A stretch of 64,000 nt of DNA from Streptomyces sp. col6 (GCF_008042035.1 NZ_RDBL01000027.1:225540-289539); one strand, 5' to 3'. Shown: positions 27,120 through 35,548, counted from the stretch's first letter. Translations and numbers: made by a program. Notes: generated by a model not told the origin, from the letters alone.

Positions 27120-29948
27120 ATGAGCCCAGCCCTCTCCAGGCGCACCCTGCTGCAAGCCGCGGTGTTCACGGCGGCCGCACCCGCCATCGGAACGGCCCTC
27201 CCTCCGTCGGCGGCCGCCGCCGCACCCCGCGCGGCGGCCGCCCCGGCCCTCCCCGTGCCGTCCGCCTGGACGGTCCGCCCCTTCGCCCTCCAGGACGTCG
27301 CACTCGGCTCCGGACTCTTCGCCGGCAAGCGGCAGTTGATGCTCGACCACGCCCGCGGCTACGACGTGAACCGGCTCCTCCAGGTCTTCCGCGCCAACGC
27401 CGGCCTCACGACCGGCGACGCCGTCGCACCCGGCGGCTGGGAGGGGCTGGACGGCGAGGCCAACGGCAATCTGCGCGGCCACTACACCGGCCACTTCCTC
27501 ACCATGCTCTCCCAGGCCTGCGCGAGCACCGGCGACATCGCCCACGCCGACAAGATCCGTTCCATGGTCGGCGCGCTGACCGACGTACGCGAGGCGCTGC
27601 GCCACGAACCCCGGATGCTCGCCGTCCCCGGAAAGTTCGGCACGGGGCAGGACAACGTCCGGGGCTCCTACCAGTACGTGGACCTGCCCGGCACCGTCCT
27701 CGGCACCGGGACCGCGCTCACCCTCTCCGCCTGGATCAGGCCCACACACGCGGACAACTGGGCCCGGGTCTGCGACTTCGGCAACGACACCACCCGCTAC
27801 CTGTACCTAGCGGCCCGCGACGCGAACGGCGTCCCCCGGTTCGCGATCACGACCAACGGACCCGGCGGCGAACAGTCGCTCACCGGGAGCGCCCCGCTGC
27901 CCCTGAACCAGTGGAGCCACCTCGCCGTCACGATCGGCGGCAACACCGGCACGCTGTACGTCAACGGGACGGCCGTCGCCCGCAACACCTCGATGAGCCT
28001 CGGCCCGGCTGCCCTCGGCACCCTCGCCGACCACTGGCTCGGCCGCTCCCACTTCGCGTCCGATCCCGTGTTCGCGGGCGCCTTCGACGAGTTCAACCTC
28101 TGGTCCAGGGCGCTGACCGCCGCCGAGATCACCGCCCTGCAGACCCGGCGCGCACCGGAATCCGCCGCCGGGCGCGGCAACCTCGCCTCGTACGACTTCT
28201 TCGAGACCACCGGCGGCACGTTCACCGACGCCTCGGGCCGCGGCCTGCACGCGACCCTCCGCCGTACCTGGGGCGCCCCGAGCCACCCGGGATTCCTCGC
28301 CGCCTACCCGGAGACCCAGTTCATCGAACTCGAATCGATGACCAACGGCGACTACACGCGCGTATGGGCCCCCTACTACACCGCCCACAAGATCCTGCGC
28401 GGTCTGCTCGACGCCCACCTCGCCACCGCCGACGCGCGGGCCCTCGACCTCGCGTCCGGGCTCTGCGACTGGATGCACTCCCGGCTCTCCAAGCTCCCGG
28501 CGGCCACCCTCCAGCGCATGTGGGGCATCTTCTCCAGCGGCGAGTTCGGCGGGATCGTCGAGGCGATCGTGGACGTGCACGCCCTCACCGGCAAGGCCGA
28601 ACACCTGGCGCTGGCCCGCCTGTTCGACCTCAACCGCCTCATCGACGCCTGCGCGGCCGGCAGCGACGTCCTCCACGGCCTGCACGCCAACCAGCACATC
28701 CCGATCTTCACCGGCTACGCCCGCCTGTACGACGCCACCGGCGAGGAGCGGTACCTCACCGCCGCCAAGAACTTCTGGGACATGGTCATCCCGCACCGCA
28801 TGTACGGCATCGGCGGCACGAGCCAGGGCGAGTTCTGGAAGGCCCGGGACGTCATCGCCGGAACGATCAGCGCGACGACGGCCGAGACCTGTTGCGCGTA
28901 CAACCTGCTCAAGCTGAGCCGCACCCTGTTCTTCCATGACCAGAACCCGAAGTACATGGACTACTACGAGCGCGCTCTGTACAACCAGATCCTGGGCTCG
29001 AAGCAGGACCGGGCGGACGCGGAGAAGCCGCTCGTCACCTACCTGATCGGCCTGTCGCCCGGCCATGTCCGCGACTACACCCCCAAGCAGGGCACCACCT
29101 GCTGCGAGGGCACCGGCATGGAGAGCGCCACCAAGTACCAGGACTCCGTCTACTTCGCGCGCGCAGACGGCAAGGCCCTCTACGTCAACCTCTACAGCGC
29201 CTCCACCCTGACCTGGGCGGAACGCGGCGTCACCGTCGTCCAGACGACCGACTACCCACGAGAGCAGGGCACCACCCTCACCATCGGCGGCTCCACCGCG
29301 GCCTTCGACCTCAAACTACGGGTGCCGGCCTGGGCGACCGCGGGATTCCGGGTGACCGTCAACGGCACCCCAGCCGGCGGCACACCGGTCCCCGGCAGTT
29401 ATCTCACCGTCAGCCGCACCTGGACCGAGGGCGATGTCGTCAAGGTGGAGATCCCCTTCCGGCTCCGGGTGGAGAAGGCCCTGGACGATCCCTCCCTCCA
29501 GACCTTGTTCCACGGACCCGTCAACCTGGTGGGCCGTCACTCCTCGACCACCTACCTGCCGGCCGGGCTGTACCGCAACGCCGCGCTCTCCGGCGACCTG
29601 CTCCCCTCCCTGACACCGGTGGCGGGCAAGCCCCTGCACTACACGCTGGACGGCGTCGAGTTCGCCCCCTTCCACGAGGGCACCACCGACCCGACCCACG
29701 CCTACGTCCGGCGCGCCGAACCCCGCCTGGCCTTCGGCGGCACCGACTCGGGCGCCACCAACCCGGCCCGCGCGGACGGCACCACCCTGCTGGACGAGAT
29801 CTGGTCGGCCGCGCCGTTCGCCTCCAAGGACGCCCTGGTGAACCGGGTCCGGACCACGGTGGACAGCTGGGTCTCCGCCGGCCTGCTCACCCGGGCGGAC
29901 GGCCAGAAGGCACTGACGACCGCCCAGAACGCCACGTACGTCGCCTGA
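27120..29948 (+). CDS. Tat-exported GH127-type beta-L-arabinofuranosidase with LamG insertion
   Basis: 942 residues. A twin-arginine signal (SRRTLLQAAVFTAAAPAIG) with an Ala-rich cleavage region sends it outside the cell folded. The GH127 (alpha/alpha)6 barrel begins at DVALGSGLFAGKRQLMLDHA. It is interrupted at about residues 180-350 by a LamG/concanavalin-like domain (TALTLSAWIRP ... GAFDEFNLWSRALTAAEI) and resumes near ETQFIELESM. Zinc/cysteine catalytic residues known from HypBA1 are conserved as Glu589-x-Cys591 and the pair Cys661-Cys662, Cys661 being the likely nucleophile. It lies 106 bases after the transporter with its own GAGGAG site, so is probably co-transcribed. It would release L-arabinofuranose for that importer. 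Confidence 0.88.
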   Translation: MSPALSRRTLLQAAVFTAAAPAIGTALPPSAAAAAPRAAAAPALPVPSAWTVRPFALQDVALGSGLFAGKRQLMLDHARGYDVNRLLQVFRANAGLTTGDAVAPGGWEGLDGEANGNLRGHYTGHFLTMLSQACASTGDIAHADKIRSMVGALTDVREALRHEPRMLAVPGKFGTGQDNVRGSYQYVDLPGTVLGTGTALTLSAWIRPTHADNWARVCDFGNDTTRYLYLAARDANGVPRFAITTNGPGGEQSLTGSAPLPLNQWSHLAVTIGGNTGTLYVNGTAVARNTSMSLGPAALGTLADHWLGRSHFASDPVFAGAFDEFNLWSRALTAAEITALQTRRAPESAAGRGNLASYDFFETTGGTFTDASGRGLHATLRRTWGAPSHPGFLAAYPETQFIELESMTNGDYTRVWAPYYTAHKILRGLLDAHLATADARALDLASGLCDWMHSRLSKLPAATLQRMWGIFSSGEFGGIVEAIVDVHALTGKAEHLALARLFDLNRLIDACAAGSDVLHGLHANQHIPIFTGYARLYDATGEERYLTAAKNFWDMVIPHRMYGIGGTSQGEFWKARDVIAGTISATTAETCCAYNLLKLSRTLFFHDQNPKYMDYYERALYNQILGSKQDRADAEKPLVTYLIGLSPGHVRDYTPKQGTTCCEGTGMESATKYQDSVYFARADGKALYVNLYSASTLTWAERGVTVVQTTDYPREQGTTLTIGGSTAAFDLKLRVPAWATAGFRVTVNGTPAGGTPVPGSYLTVSRTWTEGDVVKVEIPFRLRVEKALDDPSLQTLFHGPVNLVGRHSSTTYLPAGLYRNAALSGDLLPSLTPVAGKPLHYTLDGVEFAPFHEGTTDPTHAYVRRAEPRLAFGGTDSGATNPARADGTTLLDEIWSAAPFASKDALVNRVRTTVDSWVSAGLLTRADGQKALTTAQNATYVA

Positions 29949-29951
29949 CGC

Positions 29952-29988
29952 CCGGTCCCGCGCACCGCTCACGGTGCGCGGGACCCGG
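29952..29988. terminator. Bidirectional terminator after GH127 gene
   Basis: GGTCCCGCGCACCG pairs with CGGTGCGCGGGACC, a 14-bp perfect stem with a 4-base loop (ctca) plus an outer extension. It sits between convergent genes and closes the sugar island on the right. Confidence 0.85.
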
Positions 29989-30001
29989 CGCAGCCGGACG
30001 G

Positions 30002-32371
30002 TCAGGACTCTCCCGCCGTCGCGGCGACCGTCCCGGAGTGACGCGCGGGGGCCGGGAGGTGTCCGGTCCGGCCCGGCCACCGGAACACGAGGCGGGAGTG
30101 TTCCTTGTCCAGGACGTCCCCGGCGGGCAGCAGTTCATCCGGCGTACCGGCCGGATGGAGGGTCAGGACGGGCTCGGCGTGCCGGTCGTTGTCCTCGGCC
30201 CGGATGTGGCGGTCCCAGGCCCGCACCGTGGCCGCGAGCCGCTCGGCGAGCCGCGGGCCCTGCTCCCCGAAGGCGTGGACGACCCACTCCCATTCCTTGT
30301 CCTCCGGCAGCTCGCCGTGCCGGGTCTGGACATGGGTCAGGTACGCCAACGAGGCCTCGCCGAGGACGGCCGGCGCGTCGCGGCCCTTCGAGAGGGCCGT
30401 GACGCCGGTGTCCCGATGGGCGTGCAGCCGGACGAAGGCCGGCAGGGTGGTGGCCGCGTACAGCTGAAGGGAGCCGAAGTAGGCGTTCGCCCCCATGGTG
30501 ATGCCGGTGGCGAGGTCGTGCCGGGGCCCGCGCAGCGCCTCCTCCAGGCCCGCCGTCGGTGCGGCGGTGCCGTGCTCGAAGCGAAGCGTCAGTTCACCGT
30601 CGAGGAGGGCGGCGGACGGGATGGCGCGTGCCTGCTGTCCCTGGTCCCGGACGAAGCCGCAGTACGTGAAGTGCCGGGCCTCCAGCACCTGACCGTGGCG
30701 TTCGAAGGCGACCGCACGGGTGTAGCCGCCGATCTCCAGCGGCAGGACCAGGCGCCCGCCCTCGGCCAGCTGCTCCCGCCAGGCCGGCGAGACGTCCCAG
30801 CAGCTGTACGTGATCATGCTGCCGTCGAAGCCGCCACGGGGCACGAGGTGGGCGGGGGCGCCGAGTGCCGCGTCCCCCTCGACGACGGTGACCCGCCCGC
30901 TGCCCGCCTCCGTGAGGAAGCGGCGGGTGCGGCGCACCACCCACGGGTCGATGTCGGCGGTCACCACGCGCCCCGCGGCCCCGGCGGCATGCGCGATCAG
31001 CTCGGCGTTGTACCCGCCGGAGCCCGCCTCGAACACGACCGCGCCCGGCTCCGGGCACAGGCTCTCGATCATGTCGGCCTGGAGCCAGGCCGCGGACACC
31101 GAGCTGATCGCCACCCCCACCCCGTCGCGCCGGGTGACGACGGCCCGGTCGCCGCCGTCGTACGCGATCGCGAGAGGTACCTCCGGGGCGAAGCGGTGGC
31201 GGGGCACCGTCCGCAGCGCGTCGCGCACCCGTTCGGACGGGGCCCAGCCGCCGCCGATCACCGTCCCGGCCATCGCATGACGCAGCCGGACCGCCTCGGC
31301 GGGCTCACCCGGCACGGGCGGCTGCTCGCCGACGACGGGGTAGGAGACCACGGACGGCAGGCCGGGAACGACCCCCGGCCACACGGCGTCCAGCGCCTGG
31401 GCGGCCGGCACGAACACGGGGCCGGCGCAGGAGAGGGCGTGCAGATCGAAGAACTCCCAGCGGGAGAACAGCTTCTCCTCCCGGACCGCCGGGGTGCCCG
31501 TCCAGGCGTTGATCCGGACGACGGCCGTGAGCCGTGGAACGCCGTGGCTGTCGTCGACCAGCACGGTCACCACATGCGCGTCCGCCGGTTCGGCGACCAG
31601 CCCGGTCTCCTCGGCGAGTTCACGCACGGCCGCGGCGGCGAAGCCCTCGGCCCCGGTGGTCTTTCCGCCGGGCAGCTCCAGCATGCCGCGCCGGGACCGG
31701 CCGAGCAGGACCCGGCCGGCGTCATCGGTGACGACGGCGAGGGCGCCGGTCAGCGCATGGCCCGTCGTCGGGCTCTTCTCGACGGCTCGGGTGCCGGTGT
31801 GGCCGGGGCCGCGCAGGACCAGGAAGGCCAGGCCGTCGGCGTCCAGCCGCTCCACCATCCGCCAGCCGGCGGCGAGTACGGCGATCTCTTCCTCGTCCAG
31901 GGCGATCCCGCGCCGTTCCTCCGGCGTGTGCTCCACCACCGGCGTGACGACGATCAGAGCACCGCCCTCCCTCAGCCGCTCACCCAGCCCGTGCACGACG
32001 CGACCGCGGTCCTTCAGGAACGGGTATGTCAGCCGCAGCACGACCAGGTCGTACCCCTCCTCGTGCAGCGGGGCCGGGTCGTCGCGCTCAATGTCCAGCG
32101 GCAGCCACCGCACGCCCTCGACACCGGCGTGCTCCTCGCGGGCCCGCCCGAGCGCGTTGCCGGCGAAGTCGACGGCGTCCACGGTGTGACCCAGCGAAGC
32201 CAGGAGGACGGCCAACTCGCCGGTGCCGCAGCCCACATCGAGCGCGCGGCCACCGCCTTCCGGGACAGGGGCGTGCTCGGCGAACAGCTCGCGCTCGCGC
32301 TCACCGACCGGCCGGAACCCCTTGCCGTCGCCGAAGTGCCGGTCCCACTCATCGCGCGTGGTGTATGTCAA
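30002..32371 (-). CDS. Methyltransferase-NUDIX-PIMT-like triple-domain protein
   Basis: About 789 residues with three enzymatic modules. Residues 1-200 are a class I SAM methyltransferase (motif I LDVGCGTGE, motif II VDAVDF). Residues 215-350 are a NUDIX hydrolase with a complete box, G-x5-E-x7-REL-AEE-TGL. From about 390 on comes a domain like protein-L-isoaspartate O-methyltransferase (VPRHRFAPEVPL, AISSVSAAWLQADMIE, VFEAGSGGYNAELIAHAAG). Its long C-terminal extension is as in PIMT homologues linked to RiPP clusters (FxLD, lanthipeptide or graspetide systems). The TTG start follows GAGGAG by seven bases. No peptide-maturation synthetase lies nearby, so the role is open: housekeeping repair and detoxification or peptide modification. 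Confidence 0.82.
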   Translation of the reverse strand: MTYTTRDEWDRHFGDGKGFRPVGERERELFAEHAPVPEGGGRALDVGCGTGELAVLLASLGHTVDAVDFAGNALGRAREEHAGVEGVRWLPLDIERDDPAPLHEEGYDLVVLRLTYPFLKDRGRVVHGLGERLREGGALIVVTPVVEHTPEERRGIALDEEEIAVLAAGWRMVERLDADGLAFLVLRGPGHTGTRAVEKSPTTGHALTGALAVVTDDAGRVLLGRSRRGMLELPGGKTTGAEGFAAAAVRELAEETGLVAEPADAHVVTVLVDDSHGVPRLTAVVRINAWTGTPAVREEKLFSRWEFFDLHALSCAGPVFVPAAQALDAVWPGVVPGLPSVVSYPVVGEQPPVPGEPAEAVRLRHAMAGTVIGGGWAPSERVRDALRTVPRHRFAPEVPLAIAYDGGDRAVVTRRDGVGVAISSVSAAWLQADMIESLCPEPGAVVFEAGSGGYNAELIAHAAGAAGRVVTADIDPWVVRRTRRFLTEAGSGRVTVVEGDAALGAPAHLVPRGGFDGSMITYSCWDVSPAWREQLAEGGRLVLPLEIGGYTRAVAFERHGQVLEARHFTYCGFVRDQGQQARAIPSAALLDGELTLRFEHGTAAPTAGLEEALRGPRHDLATGITMGANAYFGSLQLYAATTLPAFVRLHAHRDTGVTALSKGRDAPAVLGEASLAYLTHVQTRHGELPEDKEWEWVVHAFGEQGPRLAERLAATVRAWDRHIRAEDNDRHAEPVLTLHPAGTPDELLPAGDVLDKEHSRLVFRWPGRTGHLPAPARHSGTVAATAGES

Positions 32372-32786
32372 CGTGCTGCTCCTCGTGTGGTGGGGGCGTT
32401 CACGGGCGCGGCTCCCGCTCGGCGTATTCAACGACGCCGCAGCGCTGTCGAGCACCTGCTCTTTCGGACGGGCCGGATGTGCCGGGGTTGAGCGGTCCGG
32501 CGTCGCTGCGCACCGCACGCCCCTTGCCGCGCAAGGCCTCGCGGGTGGGGACCGGTTGGCCGAAACGCCGATGCACGCGTGCCGTCACTGTCCGCGATCG
32601 GCCGCGCCCCTCGGGGCCCGGCGACGAGGCGCCGGGCACAAGTCGGCAGCCTGTGTGTCACTTTCGGGTGGGGTCACCCGTATGGATCGTTCCCTTCGGT
32701 GATGAAAGTCGTTGGGGACTCTGGAATCCCGAAAATGATCACGATCGAACACCCTGCGTGTCCGGTGCGATTGCAGGAGGTAGGAA
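32372..32786. other. Long non-coding gap between divergent genes
   Basis: 415 bases without a supportable gene on either strand. The left half is GC-rich like coding DNA but keeps no conserved frame. The right part contains a small inverted repeat, CGGGTG-GGGT-CACCCG (32665-32680), followed by TATGGA, which may be promoter elements of the small gene downstream. Nothing else is recognised. Confidence 0.4.
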
Positions 32787-33074
32787 ATGCTCTCTCTGCT
32801 GGAGAGCTTCTACGACACGATGGACGAGCTGCACGTCGACTTCTGCCGGCGTCTGGAGGACATCGAGCAAGAGGCTTGGTCCGCCCCGGTGCCGAGTGCC
32901 TCCGACGAAAGCGGGCACGACCCGCAAGCGGACAGGTTCGAGGAGATCCGGTATCCGCTCGGGCTGCGTCAGTTCTGGACCGATGACCGTCTGTCGCCCG
33001 AACCCGCGGAAGAACTGGAAGAGAAAGGGCTTGAGAAGAAAGGGTTCTCCGGCCCGTCTCACCCTCACCGGTGA
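32787..33074 (+). CDS. Small acidic protein of unknown function
   Basis: 95 residues, preceded by a near-perfect ribosome site (AGGAGGTAGGAA), so it is very likely translated. The N-terminal part (LLESFYDTMDELHVDFCRRL) looks like an amphipathic helix with one Cys. The middle is Ser/Asp-rich, and the C-terminus is a charged Glu/Lys stretch ending in Pro-His. No signal peptide, membrane helix or known motif. It is divergent from the triple-domain methyltransferase and upstream of a tiny secreted-peptide gene. I do not recognise the family. Confidence 0.55.
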   Translation: MLSLLESFYDTMDELHVDFCRRLEDIEQEAWSAPVPSASDESGHDPQADRFEEIRYPLGLRQFWTDDRLSPEPAEELEEKGLEKKGFSGPSHPHR

Positions 33075-33133
33075 CTCGAAGGAACGATTCACCTCCACCC
33101 GCCCATTCGCTCGCTCCTACGAATGCAGAGACT

Positions 33134-33250
33134 GTGAAGAAGCTCATCGCGACCGTGCTGTTCACCGCGACGTTTGTCCTGGGCACCGCCATGGCCGCCC
33201 CCACCACCCTGACCGGCTCGGCCTCCGACTTCGTCGGGGGCGCCCCATGA
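33134..33250 (+). CDS. Tiny secreted peptide, signal peptide plus about 17 residues
   Basis: A GTG-initiated frame of 38 codons: VKKLIATVLFTATFVLGTAM, then AAPTTLTGSASDFVGGAP and stop. The first half is a textbook Sec signal (Lys-Lys, hydrophobic core, AMA-A cleavage), leaving a short Thr/Ser/Gly-rich peptide. The ribosome site is weak (GCAGAG). It lies 59 bases after the small acidic gene and 141 bases before the methyltransferase gene. Function unknown; it could be an extracellular signal or a non-functional short frame. Confidence 0.45.
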   Translation: MKKLIATVLFTATFVLGTAMAAPTTLTGSASDFVGGAP

Positions 33251-33391
33251 ATCCGCCGGCCCGCTCCGAAACCCGTTTCCCGTAAGGGAGTTGCCTCCCG
33301 TCGAGCTGGTGCGGACGTCGCTCGTGAGGAAGCATGGGCCTGCGCGGCACGGAGTCGTCCGTGCCGCCGTCGTACGAGGCGAAGAGGGCCG

Positions 33392-34192
33392 ATGACTGAC
33401 GGGCAGGGCAACCAGGTGGCGGTGGACGGGTTCGACACGGGCACGCCGCACTCGGCGCGGGTGTGGAACTACTGGCTGGGCGGCAAGGACAACTACGAGG
33501 TGGACCGCCGGCTCGGCGCCACGATGGAGGAGCTGTTCCCCCAGATCATCGGGATAGCCCGCGCCTCCCGGGCGTTCCAGGCCCGAGCAGTGCGCCATCT
33601 GGCTGCCGAGGCGGGGGTGCGCCAGTTCCTGGACCTCGGCACGGGCCTGCCGACGGCGAACGCCACGCACGAGGTCGCCCAGGCCGTCGAGCCGACGGCA
33701 CGCATCGTCTACGTGGACAACGACCCGATCGTCCTCGCCCACGCCCAGGCCCTGCTGACGAGCCGGCCCGAGGGCGCCACGGACTATGTGCACGCGGACC
33801 TGAGGGACGTCGAGGCGGTGCTGCGCCAGGCCGCCCGCACCCTGGACCTCGACCGGCCGGTGGCCGTGATGGTGCTCTCGACGCTGGGGCACGTGGCGGA
33901 CTCGGAGGAGGCCGCGGCGCTGCTCCACGGCTACCTGGACGCGCTGCCGGCGGGCAGCTACCTGATGCTGTGCGACACCATCGAGACCACGGAGACGAAG
34001 GCGGGGTCCGACGAATACGCCAGCGGCGGCGCCATGCCGTACGTCTCGCGTCCCAAGGAGCTCATCGCCGCCTTCGCGGACGGGCTCGAACTGGTGGAGC
34101 CGGGCTTCGGCTCGATCAGCCTCTGGCGCCCCGAGGAGCCGGTCGTCGGAGACCCGGTCGACCAGTGGGGATTCGTGGCCGCCAAGCGGTAG
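33392..34192 (+). CDS. SAM-dependent methyltransferase, DUF574 family
   Basis: 266 residues, full length for this actinobacterial family (Methyltransf_19). Signature N-terminus GTPHSARVWNYWLGGKDNYE, then the SAM-binding LDLGTGLPTANATHEVAQ, acidic VYVDNDPIVLAHAQALL, and VLSTLGHVADSEEAAALL. Expected to be cytoplasmic; substrate unknown. These proteins are highly multiplied in streptomycetes, often next to small regulatory genes. The start follows AGAGGG at good spacing. Confidence 0.88.
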   Translation: MTDGQGNQVAVDGFDTGTPHSARVWNYWLGGKDNYEVDRRLGATMEELFPQIIGIARASRAFQARAVRHLAAEAGVRQFLDLGTGLPTANATHEVAQAVEPTARIVYVDNDPIVLAHAQALLTSRPEGATDYVHADLRDVEAVLRQAARTLDLDRPVAVMVLSTLGHVADSEEAAALLHGYLDALPAGSYLMLCDTIETTETKAGSDEYASGGAMPYVSRPKELIAAFADGLELVEPGFGSISLWRPEEPVVGDPVDQWGFVAAKR

Positions 34193-34235
34193 CCGCCCCG
34201 GACGGCCCGGCCCGAGGGGTGGGTAGCCTGGCGAA

Positions 34236-35087
34236 ATGCTGACAGAGGTTACCGCGACCCGCTATGTCACGCCCCTGCGTGAAGGCGGCTCGCTCCCCGG
34301 GATCGTCGAGGCCGACGACCTCGGCACGTACGTCATGAAATTCACCGGAGCCGGCCAGGGCCGCAAGACCCTGGTCGCGGAGGTGATCTGCGGGCAGCTC
34401 GGGCGCCGGCTCGGGCTGCGCGTGCCCGAGCTGGTGCAGATCCAGCTGGACCCCGTCATCGGGCTCGCCGAGCCCGACCAGGAGGTGCAGGAGCTGCTCA
34501 AGGCCAGCGGCGGGCTCAACCTCGGGATGGACTTCCTGCCCGGCTCGCTCGGCTTCGACGCCCTCGCCTACGAGGTGGACCCGCGCGAGGCCGGGCGGGT
34601 CGTCTGGTTCGACGCGCTGATCAACAACGTCGACCGGTCCTGGCGCAACCCGAACATGCTCGTCTGGCACGGCGACCTCTGGCTCATCGACCACGGCGCC
34701 ACGATGATCTGGCACCACAACTGGCCCGGCGCCCAGGCGTCCGCCGCCAAGCCGTACAACGCCTCCGACCACGCGCTCGCCCCGTTCGGACCCGACATCG
34801 CGACGGCCGCGGCCGAACTCGCCCCGCTGGTGACGCCCGGCCTCCTCGCCGAGGTCGCCGCCGACGTCCCCGACGAGTGGCTGGTGGACGAGCCGGGCTT
34901 CGACTCGACGGACCAGCTGCGCCGGGCCTACGTGGACGCGCTGCTCGCGCGGGCGGCCACCATCCACGAGCGGATCGTCATGGACGCGCCCACCCCCGAC
35001 AAACCCTCCCAGGCCCCGGGCTGGATCACCGAGCGCCTCGCCCCGCGCCACCACCTCACGGACAGCGACAAGGGCGGCCGGGCATGA
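34236..35087 (+). CDS. HipA-like kinase domain protein
   Basis: 283 residues resembling the HipA-like kinase family. Visible kinase elements: YVMKFTGAGQGRKTLVAE (ATP-binding lysine region), the catalytic-loop-like VWFDALINNVDRSWRNPNML, and metal-binding LWLIDHGATMIWHHNW. The HipA N-terminal HIRAN-like lobe and a HipB-type antitoxin are absent, so it is not a classical HipBA system. The ATG lies six bases after TAGCCT, pointing to a leaderless mRNA. The stop overlaps the next gene (ATGA); the two form a conserved actinobacterial-looking pair. The substrate to be phosphorylated is unknown. Confidence 0.78.
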   Translation: MLTEVTATRYVTPLREGGSLPGIVEADDLGTYVMKFTGAGQGRKTLVAEVICGQLGRRLGLRVPELVQIQLDPVIGLAEPDQEVQELLKASGGLNLGMDFLPGSLGFDALAYEVDPREAGRVVWFDALINNVDRSWRNPNMLVWHGDLWLIDHGATMIWHHNWPGAQASAAKPYNASDHALAPFGPDIATAAAELAPLVTPGLLAEVAADVPDEWLVDEPGFDSTDQLRRAYVDALLARAATIHERIVMDAPTPDKPSQAPGWITERLAPRHHLTDSDKGGRA

Positions 35088-35467
35088 ACGAGCGCGATGT
35101 CTTCGAGTACGCGCTGCTGCGCGTCGTACCCCGTGTCCAGCGCGGGGAGTGCTTCAACGCCGGCGTGGTGGTCTACTGCCGTGCCAAGGGCTTCGTGGCC
35201 GCCCGCACCGAGCTGGACGAGACCAAGCTGAAGGCGCTGGACCCCGGCGCCGACGTGACCGGGGTCCGGGCCGCACTGCACGCCGTTGAGGGCGTCTGCC
35301 GCGGCGGTACGGACGCGGGCCAGGCCGCCGGCGACGACGCGGGCCGCCGCTTCCGCTGGCTGATCGCGCCCCGCTCCACCGTCGTACAGCCGGGACCCGT
35401 GCACAGCGGCCTCACCACCGATCCCGAGGCCGAGGTGGAACGGCTGCTCGACCTGCTGGTGCGCTGA
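35084..35467 (+). CDS. DUF3037 domain protein
   Basis: 127 residues. The start FEYALLRVVPRVQRGECFNA, GVVVYCR and the later RFRWLIAPRSTVVQPGPVHS are typical of DUF3037, a family without assigned activity. It is translationally coupled to the HipA-like kinase gene by a four-base overlap, so the two products probably act together, either as enzyme and partner or as kinase and substrate. No membrane or secretion signal. Confidence 0.82.
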   Translation: MNERDVFEYALLRVVPRVQRGECFNAGVVVYCRAKGFVAARTELDETKLKALDPGADVTGVRAALHAVEGVCRGGTDAGQAAGDDAGRRFRWLIAPRSTVVQPGPVHSGLTTDPEAEVERLLDLLVR

Positions 35468-35475
35468 CACGCACC

Positions 35476-35513
35476 CCGGGCCGCCGTCCGCGCACCGTGT
35501 GACGGCGGCCCGG
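35476..35513. terminator. Terminator after the HipA-DUF3037 operon
   Basis: CCGGGCCGCCGTC pairs perfectly with GACGGCGGCCCGG around a 12-base loop, beginning nine bases after the DUF3037 stop. Confidence 0.8.
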
Positions 35514-35548
35514 CGGAGTGTGACATGCGCCGCTGCGCCCGTGGGCCG

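Noticed and set aside
33104-33125. CATTCG / CGAATG inverted repeat before the tiny peptide gene
   Set aside because: Six-base arms only, no promoter boxes at a sensible distance; too weak to call.
30002-35467. RiPP (lanthipeptide or graspetide) biosynthetic cluster
   Set aside because: A PIMT-like domain is present, but there is no LanB/LanM/ATP-grasp synthetase, protease or exporter within reach, and neither small gene looks like a known precursor.
34236-35467. Classical HipBA toxin-antitoxin system
   Set aside because: No helix-turn-helix HipB gene adjacent, and the partner is DUF3037; only HipA-like kinase homology can be claimed.
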